DNA from: Rhodospirillaceae bacterium | GTDB lineage: Bacteria; Pseudomonadota; Alphaproteobacteria; GCA-2731375 | NCBI GenBank assembly: GCA_018660265.1 | Contig: JABJKS010000012.1 | Span: forward strand, 62,001 to 126,000 | Length of the DNA: 64,000 bases | Direction: 5' to 3' | Shown: in pieces, positions 1 to 9,098 of the stretch | Layout of the letters: every line of letters starts with the position of its first letter | How positions within the stretch are numbered: the stretch's first letter is position 1 | The notes under the pieces: model-generated | What the model was told of the DNA's origin: nothing | The model's database searches: none | Seen by the model: only the letters and a program-made list of their open reading frames with translations | Made by a program: the position numbers and the translations under genes

Positions 1-2
1 AG

Positions 3-677
3 ATCTTCCAAGGTTTCGGCATGACCGAATGCAATATGGTGGCCTACTCCAATCCTGGCGACCCATTGGTGGCGGGATGTGCCGGTCATATTCTGGCTGA
101 TTTCTTCGACGTGCGCATCGTTCATCCGGACACTGATCTGGCGTTGCCTAATGGAGAGGTTGGCGAGATTGTGGTGCGGCCAAAAGTGCCGGGCGGTTTC
201 ATGGCCGGCTATTTCAAGATGCCTGAACGTACGGTGGAGGCATGGCGCAATCTGTGGTTCCACAGTGGTGATGCGGGCAAGCTGGATGATCGGGGACAGT
301 TGCATTTTGTCGATCGGATCAAGGATTGCATCCGCCGCCGGGGCGAAAATATCTCCTCGTTCGAGGTGGAACAGGTTTTGAACAATCATCCAAGCATTTC
401 CGAAAGCGCGGTGATTGGCGTTAAGACGGCAGATGCCGGTGGTGAGGAAGAGGTTATGGCGGTGATCGTCGGGCAGGGTGAGGTCGATAACACGGCTCTG
501 TTGGACTATTGCGTTGATCTGATGCCCCGCTATGCGGTGCCGCGATTTGTGGTGCGGGTCGCGGCATTGGAAAAAACGCCGACGGGAAAATTACAAAAAC
601 AGGCCCTCCGTGATGGAGGTGTTACGGCAGATACCTGGGACCGGGAGACGGTCGGTTACAAAATTGCACGACTTTAA
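3..677 (+). CDS. Acyl-CoA/AMP-dependent synthetase, C-terminal part (5' end outside window)
   Basis: The reading frame is open from the left edge, so only the C-terminal ~225 residues of an ANL-superfamily ligase are present. The visible part starts just before the acyl-CoA synthetase signature FGMTE. It continues with the D-R-I-K-D hinge followed by RRGENIS, and ends with the catalytic-lysine motif PTGKLQK. These enzymes adenylate a carboxylic acid and transfer it to CoA. The substrate cannot be told from this half. The next gene begins 27 bp downstream on the same strand and encodes a ThDP enzyme, so the two probably share a transcript and a catabolic pathway. Confidence 0.88.
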   Translation: MFQGFGMTECNMVAYSNPGDPLVAGCAGHILADFFDVRIVHPDTDLALPNGEVGEIVVRPKVPGGFMAGYFKMPERTVEAWRNLWFHSGDAGKLDDRGQLHFVDRIKDCIRRRGENISSFEVEQVLNNHPSISESAVIGVKTADAGGEEEVMAVIVGQGEVDNTALLDYCVDLMPRYAVPRFVVRVAALEKTPTGKLQKQALRDGGVTADTWDRETVGYKIARL

Positions 678-704
678 AATTGGAAAATTGAAGAGGAATA
701 GATC

Positions 705-2357
705 ATGGCACAGCTAAACGGTTCGGAAATTCTGGCAAAAGCTTTGAAGCGGGAGGGGGTGGATGAGCTGTTCTTCCTCATGGGCGGCCCCATGCTGGCA
801 GCGGAAGCAGCCACCATCAATGAAGGTATTCGGTGTATTGATGTGCGCCACGAACAGGCCGCTGCGATGATGGCGCAAGCGTATAGCCGTCTGCAACAAC
901 GCCCCGGTGTCTGCATGGCAGCCTCCGGCCCGGCGACGATCAATCTATCTACCGGCCTGGCCAATGCCTTGATCGATTGCTGCCCCGTGGTGGCTTTGGG
1001 CGGGGCCGGCCCTGTTTCGGGTTATGGCCGTCAGGTCTTCCAGGAAATAGACCAGATGGAGATTATGTCCGGCTGTGTAAAATACGCCGCCCGCGTCCAT
1101 GATGCCCGTCGCATCCCCGAGATGCTGAATGTTGCCATGCAGCGCGCCATGTCGGGTAAACCTGGCCCGGTCTATCTGGATTTGCCGGGCGATGTGCTTT
1201 ATCAGATGGTGGACGAGGATAAGATCGATTGGTCCCCCTCCGAACGCCCCATTCTGGGCGCCCGTCCCCCCGCACCGCAGGCGCAAATCGATGAGTTGGC
1301 CGCCGCCCTGGCCAAGGCGGAACGCCCGGTGCTGCTGTCAGGCAGCGGTGTGATCTGGTCCCAGGCGTGGGAGGAATTGCATGCCCTGGTCGATGCCACG
1401 GGCATTCCGTTCTACACCACACCCCAGGGCCGTGGTGTGGTACCCGAAGATCATCCCTGTTGCTTCCCCGCCGCCCGTTCGACGGCGTTTCGGGATGCGG
1501 ATCTGATTGCCGTGGTCGGCACCCGGCTGAACTATATCGTGGCCCACCTGGCCCCGCCGCGATTCTCGGGCGATGCCACCATCGCCCGCATCGATATTGA
1601 TGTCGAAGAAATCGCCGGCAGTCCGCGGCACCTTGATATAGGCATTGTTGCCGACGCCAAAACCGCGTTGGGGCAATTGAATGCCGCCATCGCAGGTAAG
1701 GTCGACCCAAGCCAATATGATGCCTGGCGTAAAAATCTGGCGGAAGTGGAAGCCTCGAAACGGGCCGGGCCGGGCAGCAACAGCCTCTCTGATGCCGTGC
1801 CCATCCACCCCTTGCGCCTGTGTGAAGAAGTGAAGAATTTCATGGATCGGGACGCGATTTTGGTCGTCGACGGTCAGGAGATCCTGAATTATGGTCGCCA
1901 GTCCATGCCCACATATGCGCCGGGCCATCGCCTGAATTCGGGTCCGTTCGGTACCATGGGTGTGGGTCTGCCGTTTGGTCTGGGTGCGAAGGTGGCAAAG
2001 CCCGATACCCAGGTCATTGTCGTCCATGGCGATGGCTCTTTCGGTCTGAATGCTATGGAGTTGGATACCGCCGTACGGCACAATATTCCTGTGCTGGTGG
2101 TGATTTCTCTGAACGGTGGCTGGACCGCCGATCCTACCAAGGAAAAACCGGGCCGTGATTTGGGCTATACCCGCTATGACAAAATGGCTGAAGCGTTGGG
2201 TTGCTACAGCGAATATGTGGAGGAGCCGGGCGATATCGCCGCCGCTCTCGCGCGGGCCCAGGCCAAGGTTGATGACGGCATGGTCGCCGTCGTTAACGTC
2301 AAGACGGACTGGGCCGCACAGGCCGTGACCCAGAAATTCGCGACCTATTCGACCTAA
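705..2357 (+). CDS. Thiamine-diphosphate enzyme (acetolactate synthase / 2-hydroxyacyl-CoA lyase-like)
   Basis: The 550-residue protein has the three-domain layout of the ThDP decarboxylase/carboligase family. The N-terminal pyrimidine-binding domain carries the catalytic Glu in RHEQAA. The middle domain is of the DHS-like type. The C-terminal domain has the Mg-ThDP motif beginning GDGSFG and ending in the N of LNGG. An AAGAGGA ribosome site precedes the ATG. Similarity looks closest to the IlvB-like group, which also includes oxalyl-CoA decarboxylase and 2-hydroxyacyl-CoA lyase. The neighbouring CoA ligase and class III CoA-transferase favour a CoA-ester substrate, but that is inference. A biosynthetic acetolactate synthase is unlikely because no regulatory subunit gene follows. 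Confidence 0.8.
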   Translation: MAQLNGSEILAKALKREGVDELFFLMGGPMLAAEAATINEGIRCIDVRHEQAAAMMAQAYSRLQQRPGVCMAASGPATINLSTGLANALIDCCPVVALGGAGPVSGYGRQVFQEIDQMEIMSGCVKYAARVHDARRIPEMLNVAMQRAMSGKPGPVYLDLPGDVLYQMVDEDKIDWSPSERPILGARPPAPQAQIDELAAALAKAERPVLLSGSGVIWSQAWEELHALVDATGIPFYTTPQGRGVVPEDHPCCFPAARSTAFRDADLIAVVGTRLNYIVAHLAPPRFSGDATIARIDIDVEEIAGSPRHLDIGIVADAKTALGQLNAAIAGKVDPSQYDAWRKNLAEVEASKRAGPGSNSLSDAVPIHPLRLCEEVKNFMDRDAILVVDGQEILNYGRQSMPTYAPGHRLNSGPFGTMGVGLPFGLGAKVAKPDTQVIVVHGDGSFGLNAMELDTAVRHNIPVLVVISLNGGWTADPTKEKPGRDLGYTRYDKMAEALGCYSEYVEEPGDIAAALARAQAKVDDGMVAVVNVKTDWAAQAVTQKFATYST

Positions 2358-2366
2358 AACGGTTCT

Positions 2367-3473
2367 TTAGAATCCGGCTTCAGGATCCTTCAGGAATTCT
2401 TCCTCCGCTGCCGTGTTTGCCCTGCCCAGGGCAGCATTGCGGTGGGGGAAGCGTCCGTATTCGATAATCTGGTCCCGGTGTTGGATAGCGGCCTCGTACG
2501 ACTTTTCGCCGTTTTCAGTGATGCGTAGGACCTCTGCCAATCGGGCACCCTGTTCCTGATCGTCCAGGTTCTCGCTGTGAGTATACGGCAGCACAAAGAA
2601 CTTGGTTACAAGGGTGTCCGCATCCGCCAGCCAACCTGCCTCCACACCGTGCTTCGCCAAGGCCAGGGCCTTGGCATCATTGGCAAAGGCCTGCGCCGTA
2701 CCGCGATGGATATTGCGGGTAAATTGATCCAACAAGATCAGCAACGCCAAGGTGCCGTCCAGGCTATAGGACCAATGATCCAGTTTGCCTGCTGCTGCTG
2801 CTTTTATTGTTGGCAAAAACACCTCACGTATTTCAGCATCAAATTCAGACCCGCCGGCGTTTTGTCGGGCGAACCAAATTTCGCGCGGTTGGCCACGCTC
2901 TGCTGAGCCGGGCGGGGTAAACCAGAAATCGATCACCTCTCGGCGGCTTTTAACGCCACTGTTGCGTAATTCGCATTCCGCCATATAGCCCAATATCCGC
3001 TCCCGCCAGATATCGGGAAAGGGATGCGCCTTGATTTCCGGTGTGTGGACATCGCGTACCAGGGCGGCTGTGAAACCGCCTGTACAGACCAGCGGCCCGC
3101 CAACCTTGGTCATGGTGATGCGATGGGTGATGGAGGTACGGCCCAGTTTCTCGATTTCCACGACCGTATCAAAACGGTCGCCGACGACCAGGGGTGAATG
3201 AAAATCGAATTTCAGGGATACCGCCGGGTTGCCCAGGTTATCCCGCTTCATTTGATACCAGGTTTGGCCCAGCACGGCTTCGTACCAGACCTCTACCGCG
3301 TCGATGGCGAAATCGATGAATTTGCCGGTATAGGCAATCTCGGCGGTATCCGTATCGCCCCAGTTTATACGTCGGCGAACAGAAAACGGGATATCGGTTT
3401 GGGGTTTCTGGCCGCCGAAATCGGATGTGGGGATCGGGTCGTTGGGTGAATCGGACATGCCACCATTATGCAT
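2367..3473 (-). CDS. Fusion of hotdog acyl-CoA thioesterase and DUF924
   Basis: The 368-residue protein joins two domains that are usually separate. Residues ~28-165 are a 4-hydroxybenzoyl-CoA thioesterase-type hotdog fold. It has the GDTD motif, whose second Asp is the catalytic residue in Pseudomonas 4-HBT, followed by AYTGKFIDF. Residues ~178-365 match DUF924, an all-helical TPR-like family of unknown function: it opens with VIDFWF and carries LLDQFTRNI, YTHSENL and HRNAALGR. The gene converges on the ThDP gene (9 bp between stops) and is divergent from the MFS transporter. An internal ATG at 3458 is an alternative start. The domains are recognised confidently; the fused role is unknown. 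Confidence 0.8.
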   Translation of the reverse strand: MHNGGMSDSPNDPIPTSDFGGQKPQTDIPFSVRRRINWGDTDTAEIAYTGKFIDFAIDAVEVWYEAVLGQTWYQMKRDNLGNPAVSLKFDFHSPLVVGDRFDTVVEIEKLGRTSITHRITMTKVGGPLVCTGGFTAALVRDVHTPEIKAHPFPDIWRERILGYMAECELRNSGVKSRREVIDFWFTPPGSAERGQPREIWFARQNAGGSEFDAEIREVFLPTIKAAAAGKLDHWSYSLDGTLALLILLDQFTRNIHRGTAQAFANDAKALALAKHGVEAGWLADADTLVTKFFVLPYTHSENLDDQEQGARLAEVLRITENGEKSYEAAIQHRDQIIEYGRFPHRNAALGRANTAAEEEFLKDPEAGF

Positions 3474-3550
3474 TCATGGCGACGGTTGCCAATCGCGTCT
3501 AGAATGAAGGGTGGCAGATTCTCAAACTTCTTGATCAAGGCCCATCCTAT

Positions 3551-4810
3551 ATGACGACAGAGGAAACAGCGCCGTCGGTGGAGGCAACCTTGCGGCCAAC
3601 ACCAACCGCGCCACCAGTGCCAGCAATGCCACCGATGCCACCGATGCCACCGATGCCATGGGCTTTGATTGCAGCATCATGTTTTGCCACCTTCGCCATT
3701 ACCGCCAGCGGTGCCACCCGTACGCCATTCCTGATCCAGATGGCCCAGGACCTTGATGTCAGCCTCGGCATGATCGCAAACCTGTTTGGCGTGACGTCTA
3801 TCGCGTGGGGTTCGGCGTCTTTTCTGGCCGGTATCGCATCTGATCGCATGGGCCGGCGGCCATTTTTGGTCGGTGCTCCCATCGCGGTGGCAATTGCCAT
3901 GGGCCTTGTTTCCAGGTCAGAGAGTTTTTTGACCCTTGTTATCTGGTCCACCTTGGCTGGTGGCTGTTGTGGCCTTTACACCGGCGTCAGCCTGGCAGAG
4001 GTCGCAGGGCGCGTATCAGACCGACAGCGGGCCCGGGCCATTGGCTGGGTCATGGCGGGGCAATCCATTACGTTGCTGATCGGTGTGCCCATGGCATCCT
4101 GGATTGGTGCTTTTGTTGGTTGGCGTGGGGTGAACCTGTGCGTGGCCACCTTGGCGGTGATCGGTGCCCTGGCCATGCTTGCCACGACGTCGTCTGTGGC
4201 CAACAGGGCGGCGACAAAGGCCGCCATGGCCGCTGCACCACCGATGAAATTACGCTCTGTTTTGACCGGGCAGGTGCTGCGTTTGTTGGGCAGTGTGGTT
4301 GCAGAGCGTATCTGCTTTGGCCTGACGGCTGTGTATTACGCCACCTTTATGCTGCAGACGTATGATATGTCCCTGGCCACCTTGGCGATACCCCTCGCCA
4401 TCTTTGCCTGCGGTAATATATTTGGCACCCTTATCGGCGGGCAGTTGGGTGATCGTTTCAAGAACCGTATGTTGACATTTTCTTTGGCACTGATGGCCTC
4501 GGGCGTGGTGGCCATATTCCTGTTTGGCTGGCAGGATGGTGTCGTCGTCTCGGTCGTTCTGGGATTTGCTTATATGTTCTTCACTGCACTGTCGCGACCG
4601 TCCCTTACGGCTGCCTTGGCCAATGTCCCAGGCGAAATACGGGGCACGGTTATGGGCCTGAACAGTACCGCAGCTTCTTTTGGCTGGCTGGCCGCAGCCT
4701 CCCTGGGAGGTTGGTTGTTGTCGACCGTAGGCTTCGTCGGATTTGGCCCATTGGCGGCGGTTCTGTCTGTATTGGGCGCGACTTTGGCGTTGAGCAGGCG
4801 CAAAGAATAG
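3551..4810 (+). CDS. MFS transporter
   Basis: The 419-residue polytopic membrane protein has about 12 hydrophobic segments and the MFS loop 2-3 signature, seen here as SDRMGRRP after the second helix. A Pro/Met-rich N-terminal cytoplasmic stretch (residues ~15-37) precedes the first helix and is encoded by tandem 9-bp repeats. The gene lies between a thioesterase and a molybdenum hydroxylase, ending 10 bp before the iron-sulfur subunit. It therefore probably imports the substrate, or exports a product, of that enzyme set. The substrate is not identifiable. Confidence 0.85.
   Translation: MTTEETAPSVEATLRPTPTAPPVPAMPPMPPMPPMPWALIAASCFATFAITASGATRTPFLIQMAQDLDVSLGMIANLFGVTSIAWGSASFLAGIASDRMGRRPFLVGAPIAVAIAMGLVSRSESFLTLVIWSTLAGGCCGLYTGVSLAEVAGRVSDRQRARAIGWVMAGQSITLLIGVPMASWIGAFVGWRGVNLCVATLAVIGALAMLATTSSVANRAATKAAMAAAPPMKLRSVLTGQVLRLLGSVVAERICFGLTAVYYATFMLQTYDMSLATLAIPLAIFACGNIFGTLIGGQLGDRFKNRMLTFSLALMASGVVAIFLFGWQDGVVVSVVLGFAYMFFTALSRPSLTAALANVPGEIRGTVMGLNSTAASFGWLAAASLGGWLLSTVGFVGFGPLAAVLSVLGATLALSRRKE
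3626..3652 (+). repeat. 9-bp tandem repeat (ATGCCACCG x3) in the transporter N-terminus
   Basis: Three perfect copies of ATGCCACCG are followed by a degenerate fourth. They encode Met-Pro-Pro repeats ahead of the first membrane helix. The unit is a multiple of three, so slippage would change length without breaking the frame. Confidence 0.8.
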
Positions 4811-4820
4811 GGAGCGGATA

Positions 4821-5315
4821 ATGGCTGAAACCTATCAGTTTACGGTCAACGGTGAGGCCCGGTCGATTGAGGCGGATGGGGCGATGCCTTTGATCTATGC
4901 GTTGCGCAATGAACTGGGCCTAACGGGCACGCGCTATGGCTGCGGACTTGAACAATGTGGCAGCTGCATGGTGTTGATCGATGGGGTGCCAGGTTATGCC
5001 TGTACCCAAGGCATGGACGCGGTTGCCGGGCGAGAGATCCAGACTATAGAAAGCCTGAGTGCGGAAGGGGGCACCGAGGCCGCGCCGCATCCCCTGCAAC
5101 AGGCCTTTCTGGATGAACAGGCAGGGCAATGCGGCTATTGCCTCTCCGGTATCTTGATCAGCGCCAAGGCCTTGCTGGACAAAAACCCCGATCCCAGCCG
5201 GGCCGATATCGTTGCCGCGTTGGAGGGGCATCTGTGCCGCTGTGGCGCACACACACGCATTATCAAGGCCATAGGCCGTGCGGCGGCGGTTTTACGCGGG
5301 GAGGGGGCGGTATGA
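4821..5315 (+). CDS. (2Fe-2S) subunit of molybdenum hydroxylase
   Basis: The 164-residue protein is the small electron-transfer subunit of a xanthine dehydrogenase-family hydroxylase (IorA/NicA type). The N-terminal plant-type cluster is built from GCGLEQCGSC plus a later Cys in GYAC. The C-terminal helical cluster uses QCGYC and LCRCG. A GGAGCGG ribosome site precedes the ATG. Its stop overlaps the start of the large subunit (ATGA at 5312), the usual sign of translational coupling. No FAD subunit is present, so electrons presumably leave from this protein to a cytochrome or other acceptor. Confidence 0.93.
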   Translation: MAETYQFTVNGEARSIEADGAMPLIYALRNELGLTGTRYGCGLEQCGSCMVLIDGVPGYACTQGMDAVAGREIQTIESLSAEGGTEAAPHPLQQAFLDEQAGQCGYCLSGILISAKALLDKNPDPSRADIVAALEGHLCRCGAHTRIIKAIGRAAAVLRGEGAV

Positions 5316-7441
5316 CCCTGCCGACAAGCTTGCAGAGCAACCCGCGTTTTGATCAATGGCTGAAGTTTTTGTCAGACGAAACCCTGCGCATGGCCACGGG
5401 TAAGGTAGAGATCGGCCAGGGCATCGTTTCGGCCCTGCCGCAAATCGCGGCAGAGGAACTTGATCTGCCTCTTGATCGTGTGATCGTACTATCGGGCGAC
5501 ACGGTTTCTGGTCCGGATGAACGCTATACCGCGTCCAGTTTGTCGATCATGGATTCAGGTGCAGCCATCCGCCTGGTCTGTGCCGAGGCACGCGCCCTGC
5601 TTTTGGATCGGGCCGCCCTACGCCTGAACTGCGCGGTCGCGCAATTATCCGTGGCTGCGGGGCGGTTTCTGGTTGATGGCACGGCCGCCGATTTGTCTTA
5701 TTGGGATGTGGCAGGTGAAATTGATTGGTCGCAATCCGTTAAGGGCGACGGAATTGCCAAGTCCCATACGGAATACAGCATTGTTGGGCAAAGCGTGCCC
5801 CGCCGTGATCTTCCGGCAAAGCTGTCTGGTGGGGCCTTCATCTATGATCTGGTGCATGACAATATGCTGCATGCCCGCGTGCTGCGCCAACCGGGGCGTG
5901 GTGCCAGCCTTGCCGGTCTGGATGAGGCGGCGATCCAACGGGCCGCGCCCGGTGCCATCGAAATTCTACGCCTGGATAATTTTGTCGCCTTTATCGGCTT
6001 GGATGAATGGGCCGTGGAAACAGCCGCCGCCATCGCCCCCAGCCATGCGACCTGGATCGGCGCGCCAGCGATTGAGCCAGCGCAGCAGGATGCGGCCTGG
6101 TTGCGCGGGGAGCCTGCCATCGACAATTCATATGGTGCGCCGGAAGACGCCGGTGCATCGGGGGAGCTGGTGGAGGCGGTTTTTTCCCGGCCTTATGTGG
6201 CCCATGCCTCCCTGGCACCGTCTTGTGCCCTGGCGCAATACGTGGATGAGCATCTGACCATTTGGTCTCACGGTCAGGGTATGCACCTGCTGCGCCGCAA
6301 TATTGCCCAGGTCCTGGATCTGCCGGTAGAGGCGGTGACGGCGCACCATGCTATGGGTGCGGGGTGCTATGGCCACAATGGTGCCGATGATGCTGCCCTG
6401 GATGCGGCCATAATTGCCGTGCAAAAGCCAGGCGCCACCATCCGTTTGCAATGGCGGCGTCAGGAGGAGTTTGGTTTTGAACCCTTTGGCCCGGCGATGC
6501 TGGTGCGTTTGGCCGTGCGCCGCGATAGGGCGGGGCGGCCAAGTGATTGGACGGCAGAGGTTTGGAGCCCGACCCATGTGCAACGGCCCGGCACGGGCAG
6601 CGGCTATATGTTGGCGGCAGATGCATTGGCCTCGCCCCCGCCCGATCTGCAGCCGGAGGATCCGGGCGAGGAACGGGGCGGCGGCGGTACGCGCAACGCC
6701 GCGCCTTATTATGATATTCCCAACAGCCGTATCCAGCATCACCTGGTCACCAACCCGCCGGTTCGGACATCGGCCCTGCGGACATTGGGGGCGATCACCA
6801 ATGTCTTTGCCATGGAGGCGATGATCGACGATCTGGCCGCTATGGCCGATGAAGATCCCCTGGCTTATCGACTATCCATGTTGTCAGACCCCCGCGCCAG
6901 GGCCGTGCTGGAGGTTGTGGCGGAGCGTTCGGGATGGTCGCGACGTGACGCCGGGGGCCAAGGTCGTGATTTGGGCCGTGGATCCGGTAAGGGTTTGGGC
7001 CTGGCCTTTGCCCGTTACAAGAATACGGCCGCCTATGCCGCCGTCGTTGTGGCGTTGTCTGTGGAACGCGAGGTGCATTTGGAGAATATCTGGATCGTGG
7101 CCGATGGCGGCTTGGTGATTAATCCCGACGGTGTACGCAATCAACTGGAGGGCGGTGCCATACAGGGGGCGTCCTGGGCCCTGAAGGAACAGGTTACCAT
7201 GTCGGGGGTCGGGGTCACCTCATTGGATTGGGACAGCTATCCCATTCTGAAGTTCAGTGAGGTGCCTGAAATCGACGCGGTCGTATTGGACCAACCCGAC
7301 CAACCATCCCTCGGCGTCGGTGAATGTTCCGTATCGCCCACGGCGGCTGCCATCGGCAACGCCCTGGCCCATGCCCTGGACCAGCGGATTTACGATATGC
7401 CCTTGAACCGGGACAGGATCATGGCCGCCTTGTCTGCATAG
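5312..7441 (+). CDS. Molybdopterin-binding large subunit of molybdenum hydroxylase (isoquinoline 1-oxidoreductase beta-like)
   Basis: The start is placed at the ATGA overlap with the small-subunit gene, giving 709 residues, close to the IorB type. Moco-binding segments are visible: GQGIVSALPQ near residue 35, GQGMHLLRRN, a GAGCYGHNGADDA loop, and the late GVGECSVSP whose Glu is the conserved active-site base of xanthine dehydrogenase-like enzymes. RTLGAITNVFAME is characteristic of the two-subunit group. With the (2Fe-2S) partner it should hydroxylate an N-heterocycle or oxidise an aldehyde using water as oxygen source. There is no signal peptide at this start, so a cytoplasmic site is likely. 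Confidence 0.9.
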   Translation: MTLPTSLQSNPRFDQWLKFLSDETLRMATGKVEIGQGIVSALPQIAAEELDLPLDRVIVLSGDTVSGPDERYTASSLSIMDSGAAIRLVCAEARALLLDRAALRLNCAVAQLSVAAGRFLVDGTAADLSYWDVAGEIDWSQSVKGDGIAKSHTEYSIVGQSVPRRDLPAKLSGGAFIYDLVHDNMLHARVLRQPGRGASLAGLDEAAIQRAAPGAIEILRLDNFVAFIGLDEWAVETAAAIAPSHATWIGAPAIEPAQQDAAWLRGEPAIDNSYGAPEDAGASGELVEAVFSRPYVAHASLAPSCALAQYVDEHLTIWSHGQGMHLLRRNIAQVLDLPVEAVTAHHAMGAGCYGHNGADDAALDAAIIAVQKPGATIRLQWRRQEEFGFEPFGPAMLVRLAVRRDRAGRPSDWTAEVWSPTHVQRPGTGSGYMLAADALASPPPDLQPEDPGEERGGGGTRNAAPYYDIPNSRIQHHLVTNPPVRTSALRTLGAITNVFAMEAMIDDLAAMADEDPLAYRLSMLSDPRARAVLEVVAERSGWSRRDAGGQGRDLGRGSGKGLGLAFARYKNTAAYAAVVVALSVEREVHLENIWIVADGGLVINPDGVRNQLEGGAIQGASWALKEQVTMSGVGVTSLDWDSYPILKFSEVPEIDAVVLDQPDQPSLGVGECSVSPTAAAIGNALAHALDQRIYDMPLNRDRIMAALSA

Positions 7442-7476
7442 AGAAAATTTTAGCTTCTCTGCTTCTTAAATGCGCT

Positions 7477-8673
7477 CTAAGCGATGCCTTTTTCTTTTAA
7501 TTCGGCTACCTGTTTCGGGTCCAAATCCAGGAATTCCTTATAGATCGCATCGTTGTCGGCACCTAAAGAACGTGCGGTATGGCGCATTTTTCCGGGGTTA
7601 TTGGTCAGCTTGGGGATGATGGCTTGCAGGCGGACTTCGCCGTAGTCATCATCCTGTACGGGCACGATGGCTTCCCGGGCGGCAAATTGGGGATCCTCAA
7701 AAATCTGAGCCACGGAATAAATTGGCGCCAGGGTGCCGTTTTCCCGCTCAAACGCTTCGATGGCCTCCGCCTGGGTGTGGGTGTCAAACCATTCCGTATA
7801 GATCACGTTGATGGCCAGCCGGTTTTCAAAGCGGCTGGCATTGGTGGCAAACATCGGATCGTCCAGAAAGTCCGGACGGCCGATAGCCTTGGCGTTGCCA
7901 ATAAAGGTCGCCTGGGTACTGCCTGAAAGGGACACGTATTGATCGTCAGATGTCTTGAAGACATTGGCAGGGGCTGAATAGTGGGATGCGTTGCCCGTGC
8001 GCTGTGGTTCTTCACCCAGTTGGTCATATTGAATGGTCATCGAATCCAGCAGACGGAAAGTTGCCTCCGTCAGGGACAGATCGATCTCCTCCCCACCTTT
8101 GGTATTGCCACGTTCCCGCCCCAGCAGGGCCATCAGAACCGCGTTACAGGCGGTCAAGCCGCCGATGGCATCGCCGATGGGATAGCCGTTATGCATGGGC
8201 GAACCATCAGGCTCTCCCGTGATATAGGCCAAGCCGGACATCGCCTCGAATATCCGGGCAAAGCCTGGTTTGGTCGCGTACGGGCCGGTCTGCCCAAAGG
8301 CGGTGGCGCGCAGAATGATCAGGTTCGGGTTGGCCTTCCACAGGGTTTCCTTATCAAGGCCCCATTTCGCCAGGGTGCCGGTGCGGAAATTCTCCAACAA
8401 CACATCGAATTGAGGCAGCATTTTCAAGAACAGCTCCACCCCCTCAGGCTTGCGCAGATCAAGGGTCATGAACCGCTTGTTGCGATTGGCGGCCTTCCAC
8501 CAGACGGACTTGCCATCCTTGAAGGGTGGGAAATTGCGTAGGCCATCGCCCGTGCCCGGCAATTCGGCTTTTACCACATCGGCCCCGAAATCGGCCATCA
8601 AGGTGCCGGCAAGGGGGGCTGCAAGAATTGTTGCGATATCCAGGACCCGGATACCTTCTAATGGTCCACTCAT
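7477..8673 (-). CDS. Class III CoA-transferase (CaiB/BaiF family)
   Basis: The start at 8673 has an AGAAGG ribosome site 9 nt upstream and begins MSGPLEGIRVLD, the standard N-terminus of this family. The 398-residue enzyme has the expected ADFGADVVK segment and VLLENFRTGT. The catalytic aspartate lies in PIGDAIGG at residue 168, matching Asp169 of formyl-CoA transferase. It transfers CoA between carboxylic acids. A frc-like partnership with the nearby ThDP enzyme and CoA ligase is plausible, but the acceptor acid is unknown. It converges on the molybdenum hydroxylase genes. Confidence 0.92.
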   Translation of the reverse strand: MSGPLEGIRVLDIATILAAPLAGTLMADFGADVVKAELPGTGDGLRNFPPFKDGKSVWWKAANRNKRFMTLDLRKPEGVELFLKMLPQFDVLLENFRTGTLAKWGLDKETLWKANPNLIILRATAFGQTGPYATKPGFARIFEAMSGLAYITGEPDGSPMHNGYPIGDAIGGLTACNAVLMALLGRERGNTKGGEEIDLSLTEATFRLLDSMTIQYDQLGEEPQRTGNASHYSAPANVFKTSDDQYVSLSGSTQATFIGNAKAIGRPDFLDDPMFATNASRFENRLAINVIYTEWFDTHTQAEAIEAFERENGTLAPIYSVAQIFEDPQFAAREAIVPVQDDDYGEVRLQAIIPKLTNNPGKMRHTARSLGADNDAIYKEFLDLDPKQVAELKEKGIA

Positions 8674-8782
8674 GAAATCATGCCTTCTAAAATACGCGCT
8701 GGTGGGTCTCAATTTTAACAACGAATAATAAGCGAGCGCCCCGATCAGGCAAGTGATTATCAGCAATTTTGGCAGCGGGCGG

Positions 8783-9064
8783 TTATTTCGCCATGAATTT
8801 TGTAAAGATCATCAGGCCGATGACAACGCCGGTGACCCATTTAAAGGTGTTGCCGTAGCTGATTTCCTTACGCATCAAATTCTGAAAACAGACTTTGGCG
8901 CCGGTGAATGCAAAGGCGCACAGCCAGGGGCCCAGGCCGTAGATAACTGTTCTGATCCAACGCCCTGTTGGGGGCTGATTGACGTATTCATTGTGGTAGG
9001 AATGAAATGCCAGGGCGATGGACGCCGCAATGAAAATAGCGGTCAAAAGATTGATTTGTTTCAT
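8783..9064 (-). CDS. Small hypothetical membrane protein
   Basis: The 93-residue product has a hydrophobic N-terminus (residues ~5-22), a central hydrophobic segment (~38-56) and a third (~75-90), with a basic C-terminus. No family is recognised. It lies between the TauD-like gene and the CoA-transferase, all on the minus strand. The composition is membrane-like, which supports this strand over the overlapping open frame on the other, but the call is modest. Confidence 0.5.
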   Translation of the reverse strand: MKQINLLTAIFIAASIALAFHSYHNEYVNQPPTGRWIRTVIYGLGPWLCAFAFTGAKVCFQNLMRKEISYGNTFKWVTGVVIGLMIFTKFMAK

Positions 9065-9098
9065 GGCGTGACTTTAACTGTCTTGGTTGGTCCAAGAC

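Noticed and set aside
7477-8673. Loss of the catalytic Asp in the CoA-transferase, because the PGFAR segment lacks Asp
   Set aside because: The catalytic Asp of the family lies further on, in the GDxxxG segment, and is present at residue 168.
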